NCBI GenBank assembly: GCA_019119595.1
Contig: DWWS01000021.1
Span: forward strand, 1 to 64,000
Reading direction: 5' to 3'
Length of the DNA stretch: 64,000 nt
From: Candidatus Eisenbergiella merdavium
GTDB taxonomy: Bacteria > Bacillota > Clostridia > Lachnospirales > Lachnospiraceae
Made by a program: the position numbers and the translations under genes
The notes under the pieces: model-generated
The model's input: the letters and a program-made list of their open reading frames with translations, nothing else
What the model was told of the DNA's origin: nothing
Databases searched by the model: none
Shown here: positions 58,169 through 64,000 of the stretch, in pieces
How the letters are laid out: every line of letters starts with the position of its first letter
How positions within the stretch are numbered: the stretch's first letter is position 1

Positions 58169-59386
58169 ATGGCAGAATCTAAAGAAGAAAAAAGCGGGAA
58201 TATCATTTCCCAATCCGCTGCCGTTGCCGGTCAGCTGCAGACGGCTCTGAAAACAGGGAAGCAGATTGCAGGAGCGGCGAAAGGAGCGGCCGCAGGTCCC
58301 TACGGTATGGCCGCTGCAGCTCTCTGGGAGAACCGGAAATTAATGATCAGGATCCTCGCAGCAGCCATCTTTCTTCTTATGCTTCCTATCTTGTTTCTGC
58401 TGATGCTTCCTGCCCTGATCTTCAGCCAAGAAGGCCTGGATCAGGCTGACGGTAATGTATGGAAGGATAATCAGATTATCATGGAAAACATCTCCGACGC
58501 AGAAATGGTTATAGAAGGAATCCTGCAGAAACGACATGATGAGATCATTGAGCAGATCAATGCGGAAATTCTCTTGCTTGACGAGGACTGCGAATACAGC
58601 ATACATGACGATTTTGCGGATGAGATCGTTTTTGAGAGCACTCTGGTCATCTCCCAATTCTGTGCTTCCCGCCGGGAATACAGCGATATCCGCTTAAATG
58701 AGCTGGAAAATTTACTGGAGCAAAATACTGCTGGCATTTTTTCCTATACTCTGGATGTGACAGATAAGGAGGTCTATGACGAGCAGACGGACAGCACCCA
58801 TATGATAGAGCATTATGCTTACACCGTTCTGTATTCCGGCGACACCTTTTTTCCTGATACCGTATTCCGGCTGACCGAAGAACAGGAAACGCTGGCCAAT
58901 GAATACGCTTCCAACCTGCATCTGTTTCTGATGGATACCGTCTATCAGGTAGAAGTCAATCCGGATCTGGTTCCCGGAGCGACCGGAAATGCTGCTGTGG
59001 ATCTCGCGCTTACCAAACTGGGAACGCCTTACAGCCAGGCCCTTCGTAACCAGGAGGGGTATTTCGACTGCAGCTCTTTCACCTACTGGGTATATAGTCA
59101 GCTCGGCATCCGGCTTCAGCATGGCGGTTCCAATACTGCTGCCGCTCAGGGGCGGTACATTACAGAAAATAACCTGGCCGTCTCCTATGACGATCTGTCC
59201 CCTGGCGACCTGATCTTTTATTCTTTTGAAACGAACGGACGTTATATGAATATCAGTCATATTGCCATTTATGCCGGTAATGGATATGTCGTAGACGCTT
59301 CGTCCAGCCGGGGAGAAGTAGTTTACCGCCCTTTATACGGTCAGAACAGCATAGTTCTGTGCGGCCGCCCTTATACAGTAACCTGA
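58169..59386 (+). CDS. NlpC/P60 VirB1-like cell-wall hydrolase of conjugation
   Basis: 405 residues, starting directly after the preceding stop. A cytoplasmic N-terminus of about 60 residues is followed by one membrane anchor (LMIRILAAAIFLLMLPILFL), then a coiled extracellular stem (residues 85-260). The last 125 residues are an NlpC/P60 endopeptidase: FDCSSFTYWVYSQLGI (Cys), ISHIAIYAGNGYVVDASSS (His). It cuts peptide links in the wall so that the mating channel can cross it. Confidence 0.88.
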   Translation: MAESKEEKSGNIISQSAAVAGQLQTALKTGKQIAGAAKGAAAGPYGMAAAALWENRKLMIRILAAAIFLLMLPILFLLMLPALIFSQEGLDQADGNVWKDNQIIMENISDAEMVIEGILQKRHDEIIEQINAEILLLDEDCEYSIHDDFADEIVFESTLVISQFCASRREYSDIRLNELENLLEQNTAGIFSYTLDVTDKEVYDEQTDSTHMIEHYAYTVLYSGDTFFPDTVFRLTEEQETLANEYASNLHLFLMDTVYQVEVNPDLVPGATGNAAVDLALTKLGTPYSQALRNQEGYFDCSSFTYWVYSQLGIRLQHGGSNTAAAQGRYITENNLAVSYDDLSPGDLIFYSFETNGRYMNISHIAIYAGNGYVVDASSSRGEVVYRPLYGQNSIVLCGRPYTVT

Positions 59387-59432
59387 TTCCGGAACAGAAA
59401 AATATCTGTTCTTTTTTTATGAGGAAATCTTC

Positions 59433-60775
59433 ATGAGACCAGAAGAAAATAACATTTATGTCATTCCCCCAAACTATGTGGATACCGGAACCGTATTGGG
59501 CGGAACCATCAAGCTCAGAAATGCAGCGGAGGCGGTTGTTCTTTCCCTGTTGATCGGTCTTCCGGTTTTTCAACTACCGCTGAAGCTGACCAGTAAAATC
59601 ATCATCTGCTGCCTGACTGTCCTCCCGGCTGCCCTGTTCGCTGTCATCGGTATAAATGGAGATAGTCTGACCGGTTTCCTGTTCAGCTTTTTTATTTATC
59701 AAAAAAGGCGCCGGATACTGAGTAAAGAAGATCCTGACTCTTCAAACAGGCCGTCCGTCTCCCCTTCCCAGGGAGCCCGGAGGTCATTTTTTTCTTCTTT
59801 GGCAAAACCAAAGAGAACCGACCGTACCAAACCGAAAAAAGAAGACTTTCCTGAAGAATTCGGCCAGCTGAAGGAACGGCGGATTTCCTCCAAAAAAGCC
59901 GTCCGTTCCCGGAGGAAAAAAGATACTCCTTACTCTTCCCTCCCCCGGTCCGATACCGAAAAGCCTTTGCTTAATCCGGCAGCATCCTTTCTGCCGATTC
60001 AGGAGATAAAAAATGGCATCATCTATACAAAGGACCACCGCTACGTCAAGATCGTTGAAGTATCGCCTATTAACTTCCTTCTCCGCAGCGCCAGAGAACA
60101 GCAGAATATCATTTATTCCTTTGTCAGCTTTCTGAAAATCAGTCCGGTCAGGCTCCAGTTTAAAATATTAACCCGCCGGGCGGACATCAACCGCCATCTG
60201 GAAACCCTGCACAGGGAAATGGAGTCCGAAACGGACGAGCGCTGTCTGGCTCTTCAGGAGGATTATGAAAACCTGATTCGTCAGATCGGTTCCAGAGAAG
60301 CTATTACCCGGCGCTTTTTTCTGATATTTGAATATGAACCGCTCACGGCTAACCGGAATAATGACGAAAGCCATGCCATTGCCGCTCTGGAAACAGCAGT
60401 CCAGACCGCGAAAACCTATCTTCAGCAATGCGGCAATGAACTGCTGCTTCCGGAAAATGAGGATGAATTGGCCGCTGAGGTTTTCTACAGCATCCTGAAC
60501 CGACACACCAGCATATCCAAACCTCTGCAGGTACGGATCAATGAGGTGATCGGACAATATATCAATGCCGGCAGAAAAGAAGAATTGGATCACATTCCCA
60601 CAGCTGAGTTTATCGCTCCGGAGTCAATCGACTTTACCCATAGCGGCTATGTAGTCATGGACGGTATTTATCATACTTATCTGATGATCGCTTCCGGCGG
60701 ATACCGCTCCCAGGTTTATGCGGGCTGGACTTCGCTGATCATAAATGCAGGGGAGGGGATTGATATGGATTTATT
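59433..60775 (+). CDS. virB4: PrgI-VirB4-like conjugation ATPase, 5' exon
   Basis: 447 complete codons plus 2 bases before the intron. The N-terminal 90 residues carry two membrane helices and the PrgI-like pattern IYVIPPNYVDTGTVLGGTIK. A basic linker follows, then a VirB4/TraE N-terminal domain from about residue 190 (IKNGIIYTKDHRYVKIVEVS then PINFLLRSAREQQNIIYSF). PrgI and VirB4 are normally separate genes, so this is a fusion. The Walker motifs lie beyond the window end. The frame continues without intron as ...INAGEGIDMDL-FAILYRQPKDRI, restored exactly by removing 60776-63590. Confidence 0.88.
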
Positions 60776-61537
60776 GTGCGACTTGTTCCGCTACAAGTCT
60801 GAAAAAGATGAAAAAGCGGCAATAACCAGATTGGTTGTTGAACTGGTTAACTGAGAGGTGGAATGAAAGGGGTAACGCCCTGAAACGCCTCCCCTGAGAC
60901 TCCGGCATGCATATGCAAGGGAAACCTGATATGTGTGAAGCCCGGTGAAGTCGGCTGAAAGTGACCGTATGACGAGAGTGTACTGCAAAGCATACAGGGA
61001 AAGGAAGAGGCAAACAAACACCGTCACGAAAGCTGTCCAGAGATGGATGGTGTCACCCATAGGCCGGGGGTCTATAAAATACCCATGGTGAGAATGCCTG
61101 AAAGGGCTGACGAAAACCGCGAATGTAAGGGTCTAAACCGTAGTGGCATAGAAATGTGTCATTTCCCGAATAGGGGAGCCAGTGTGGATGAGTAAAAATG
61201 GTAAATATGAAAATCCATAACATGCGAAATCCCAAAAGGGTGGCGGGCATGTTCCAGCTGGCAGGCTTAAAGCGGACACCTAAAGGTATATGTACAGATA
61301 GGTTAACCGGAACAAGGAAAGGTACCGGGTCTCCCCATTCGGAGATAGTCTGGCGAATCATATAAGCAGATGAACCGGTGCTGAAAAGCAGAGGTCGAAC
61401 CTATGATTGCCCAACGAAAAAGGCGGGCAGGAGGAATGGCCTCAAGTCATTCCAAACTATCAGGTCATTCTTGAAATTAAATAAGGATTTCGGGTATGAC
61501 AAAAAGAAGTCATCCCCCGTAAGGGAGGTGGTGCCTT

Positions 61538-63448
61538 ATGGCAGGACAAAGCAAGAAGAAGCAATTATGTGTTGACGATTTAAGGCATGCGGAATATTAC
61601 AGAATGCAAGAAACTTTTGATGAGTTGTACGCAAGGAGTGAAAATGGTGGAGAATTCACTAACCTCATGGATATGATCCTCTCCAGGGAGAATATCCTCC
61701 TGGCATACAGGAATATCAAGGCAAATGCAGGAAGTAACACACCGGGTACGGACAAAATAACGATTACCGATATCGGAAAATTAACACCAGAAGAAGTGAT
61801 TGAAAAAGTCCGCTACATCGTGTCAGGGTCAGAATATGGATACCGGCCCAAACCGGTACGCCGCAAGGATATCCCCAAACCCAATGGAAAAACCAGGCCG
61901 CTAGGTATCCCTTGTATGTGGGACAGGCTGGTACAGCAATGCATCAAGCAGGTGCTGGAGCCAATCTGTGAGGCAAAGTTCAGTGAAAACAGCTATGGAT
62001 TCCGGCCTAACAGGTGCGTGGAGCATGCTATTGCAGCTACCTATAAACACCTGCAAAGGTCAGACTTGCACTGGGTCATTGAATTTGATGTGGAAGGATT
62101 TTTCGATAATGTGAATCATTCCAAGCTTATCCGACAGATGTGGGCAATGGGTATCCATGACAAACATCTCATTTATGTAATCAGGCAGATCTTGAAAGCA
62201 CCCATACGGATGCCCGACGGATCGATGGTTGTACCAGACCGGGGTACCCCCCAAGGTGGCATCTTATCTCCACTGCTTGCGAACATTGTTCTGAATGAGT
62301 TGGATCACTGGATTGACAGCCAATGGCAGGAAAACCCTGTCACAGATAAATACAAGCAAAGGACCAATAAAAACGGAACACCAAACAAAGGCCATGGATA
62401 TAGAGCCATGAAGAAAACCAAGCTGAAAGAGATGTATATTGTGCGATATGCGGATGATTTCCGTATCTTCTGTCGGACAAAAGATGAAGCTGAGAGGACA
62501 ATGTACGCCGTAACAAAATGGCTGTATGAACGGCTGAAGCTGAACATCTCGAAAGAGAAAACCAAAATCGTAAACACAAAATCCAAAGCGATGGAGTTTC
62601 TGGGATTTAAAATCCGGCTCCGGAAAAAGGAACAGAAATATGTCGTGAAGTCACACATATGTGACAAAGCATTAAATCGAACGGTAGAACAACTTGTGGA
62701 GCAGGCTAAGAAAATCGCAAAGCCGAGTGAAAACAAGACGGTAAGAGATGAAATTGTACTTTTCAACTCCAAAGTCATGGGAAAGCAGAATTACTATCAG
62801 ATTGCCACAGAAATCTCACAGGACTATGGGTATGTGAATCGGAGGGTAATGACGGTTCTCAAAAACCGGCTTAAAGAAAATGTCAAAGGCAGGCTCAGGA
62901 AGAAAGGACGTCCATTAACACAAGCTGAGAAAGATAGATATGGAAAATCTGCAATGCTACGATACGAGGCAAACAGCAAAGAACCCATCTATCCTATAGG
63001 TTATGTACAGTGCAAAAATCCAATGAACAAGAAAAGGAGAATCAACAGCTATACAAAGGAAGGCAGAAATGGGCTGCATGACAATTTGCAGCTCAACCAG
63101 AATCTCCTTACAGGGCTGATGCGTTCTCGCTCTTATGGACGAAGCGCGGAGTACATGGACAACCGGATTTCACTGTTCTCTATGCAGTCAGGAAAATGTG
63201 CAGTAACAGGAATTAAATTCCAGACAGTAGAAGAAATCCACTGCCATCACAAGACTCCTAGGAGTAATGGCGGGACGGACAAATTTGAAAATCTGGTACT
63301 GGTGCTTGAAGGTATTCATCGGCTCATACATGTGGTGGATAACGAGATAATCAGCAAATATCTGGAGCTGTATAAACTGACGAAAGAACAGACGGAAAAG
63401 CTGAACAAATACCGTGAGATGACGGGACTAAAGGCCATCACGACATAG
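61538..63448 (+). CDS. ltrA: Group II intron reverse transcriptase/maturase with HNH endonuclease
   Basis: 636 residues, ATG 61538 behind AAGGGAGGTGG. RT blocks are in order: RRKDIPKPNGKTRPLGIPCM, FSENSYGFRPNRCVEHA, WVIEFDVEGFFDNVNH, GTPQGGILSPLLANIVLNEL and RYADDFRIFC (YADD 304-307), LNISKEKTKIVN, EFLGFKIR. Then come the maturase X domain and an HNH nuclease (CAVTGIKFQTVEEIHCHHKT, PRSNGGTDKFENL). All catalytic residues seen are intact. The protein assists splicing and retrohomes the intron into new DNA sites. Confidence 0.96.
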   Translation: MAGQSKKKQLCVDDLRHAEYYRMQETFDELYARSENGGEFTNLMDMILSRENILLAYRNIKANAGSNTPGTDKITITDIGKLTPEEVIEKVRYIVSGSEYGYRPKPVRRKDIPKPNGKTRPLGIPCMWDRLVQQCIKQVLEPICEAKFSENSYGFRPNRCVEHAIAATYKHLQRSDLHWVIEFDVEGFFDNVNHSKLIRQMWAMGIHDKHLIYVIRQILKAPIRMPDGSMVVPDRGTPQGGILSPLLANIVLNELDHWIDSQWQENPVTDKYKQRTNKNGTPNKGHGYRAMKKTKLKEMYIVRYADDFRIFCRTKDEAERTMYAVTKWLYERLKLNISKEKTKIVNTKSKAMEFLGFKIRLRKKEQKYVVKSHICDKALNRTVEQLVEQAKKIAKPSENKTVRDEIVLFNSKVMGKQNYYQIATEISQDYGYVNRRVMTVLKNRLKENVKGRLRKKGRPLTQAEKDRYGKSAMLRYEANSKEPIYPIGYVQCKNPMNKKRRINSYTKEGRNGLHDNLQLNQNLLTGLMRSRSYGRSAEYMDNRISLFSMQSGKCAVTGIKFQTVEEIHCHHKTPRSNGGTDKFENLVLVLEGIHRLIHVVDNEIISKYLELYKLTKEQTEKLNKYREMTGLKAITT

Positions 63449-63510
63449 ACTGCAAATACAATGCTTTGTAATGTTTAACTCAAGAAAATGAAACTGATAA
63501 TTGGAATGAT

Positions 63511-63549
63511 GGAACGCCGTATGCGGTGAAAGTCGCATGTACGGTGTGA
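63511..63549 (+). ncRNA. Group II intron domain V
   Basis: GAACGCCGTATGCGGTGAAA then GTCGCATGTACGGTGTG folds into a hairpin with a GAAA tetraloop and a two-base bulge, the conserved catalytic domain V. Domain VI follows to 63590, with an unpaired A expected as branch point. Confidence 0.85.
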
Positions 63550-63590
63550 AGCGGGGGAAAAGCTGGAGATAACATCAAAGGCTTACCTAT

Positions 63591-64000
63591 CGCTATTCTG
63601 TACAGACAGCCCAAGGACCGGATCCAGCAGAAGCTTGGACAGCAGATCAGGATCAACCGCTCCAAGATCAAGGATACCTCCGATACAAACTCGGATTTTG
63701 ACGATCTGGACAGTGCCATTCAATCCGGCTATTACCTGAAGGAAGGCCTTGCTTCCAATGAGGATTTCTACTATATGAATATCCTCATTACCGTTACCGC
63801 CTCAAGTCTGGAAGAGCTGGAATGGCGGGCCGGAGAAATGAAAAAGCTGCTTTTATCTCAGGATCTGGAGGCGGCCACCTGCCATTTCCGCGAAGAGGCA
63901 GCGCTTTTATCCTCTCTGCCGCTTGTTTCGCTTGACAGAAAACTGTTTGAACGCTCAAAACGCAACGTACTGACCAGCGGCGCCGCAAGCTGCTATCCCT
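63591..64000 (+). CDS. virB4: VirB4-like conjugation ATPase, second exon (partial)
   Basis: The frame starts with C completing TTC, then reads AILYRQPKDRIQQKLGQQIR, INRSKIKDTSDTNSDFDDLD and SAIQSGYYLKEGLASNEDFY, matching VirB4-type proteins after the N-terminal domain. The reading remains open to the window end. NTPase motifs are expected beyond 64000. Without splicing the transcript would stop after 473 codons in the intron. Confidence 0.9.

Larger units (their letters stand above)
60776..63590 (+). mobile_element. Group II intron, 2,815 bases, in the VirB4 gene
   Basis: The 5' end is GTGCGAC, a group II start. The 3' part has a typical domain V (CCGTATGCGGTGAAAGTCGC) at about 63515-63535, a domain VI, and ends CTTACCTAT before the exon. 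The open frame 61538-63448 in domain IV encodes its reverse transcriptase. Removing 60776-63590 joins TT with CGCT to give TTC-GCT, restoring the VirB4 frame and a family-like sequence. Left exon bases ATATGGATTTATT are the expected intron-binding site. The intron therefore looks splice-competent, at least by sequence. Confidence 0.93.

Noticed and set aside
61200-61490. Exon-binding sites of the group II intron (AAATCCATA at 61211, AATAAG at 61480)
   Set aside because: They can pair with exon bases before 60776, but their position relative to domain I is uncertain without a folded structure.

Overview
The window looks like chromosome from a gut-type clostridium, most likely a Lachnospiraceae relative. 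Strong GGAGG-type ribosome sites precede nearly every gene. The gene set is anaerobic: radical SAM, ferredoxin fusions, flavodoxins, an iron-sulfur aldo/keto reductase, a sulfatase and a GH4 glycosidase. No rRNA gene or complete tRNA gene is visible. Base composition changes in blocks: AT-rich at 1-2.95 kb, GC-rich at 3-25 kb, mixed at 25-46 kb, very AT-rich at 48.7-55.7 kb, then intermediate.

Left part (1-25 kb). An AT-rich end holds a tandem repeat, a truncated cyclase-fold-like gene, a RhuM scrap and a Schlafen/AlbA_2 regulator under a palindromic promoter. Next comes a minus-strand operon, 7061 down to 2963: an ACGX-repeat peptide, its radical SAM/SPASM enzyme, a quinone-reductase-like MDR, a flavin/ferredoxin protein and a class M-like sirtuin. 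This reads as a peptide-modification (RiPP-like) locus with redox and ADP-ribosylation partners. Further right are an HxlR regulator, a two-component system, an AEC transporter, a sulfatase with a GH38-like hydrolase, an NAD-dependent epimerase, an Fe-S aldo/keto reductase, and a GH4 glycosidase divergent from an AraC regulator.

Middle (25-46 kb). This holds a DUF3791/DUF3990 module that resembles toxin-antitoxin loci, small regulator/membrane pairs, an NSS transporter and a methyltransferase. A 12-kb minus-strand operon follows, 44378 down to 32427, starting with a MerR regulator. It encodes a flavin reductase, several flavodoxins (three made as lipoproteins), a formylglycine-enzyme-like lipoprotein with a broken flavodoxin tail, small oxidoreductases, a DUF4405 membrane protein, a DUF362 lipoprotein, a permease and ApbE. 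It reads as an inducible redox and extracytoplasmic flavin system.

Right part (46.6-64 kb). A 3' fragment of a tRNA-Leu gene with its terminator lies at 46602-46710, among broken genes. To its right is an integrative conjugative element that runs off the window. Its first half is an AT-rich lysis/export-like cassette: a TcdR/UviA-like sigma factor, holin, SleB/CwlJ-type hydrolase, C39 protease, a candidate exported protein and a lysozyme. Four of its transcription starts, including that of the sigma gene, share GTTTACA-15/16-CTTTTT style boxes with an identical 16-base spacer, so the sigma factor probably drives the cassette and itself. The second half is a type IV secretion operon (VirB2-, VirB6-, NlpC/P60- and PrgI-VirB4-like). 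The VirB4 gene is split by a 2,815-base group II intron carrying its own reverse transcriptase; exact excision restores the reading frame.
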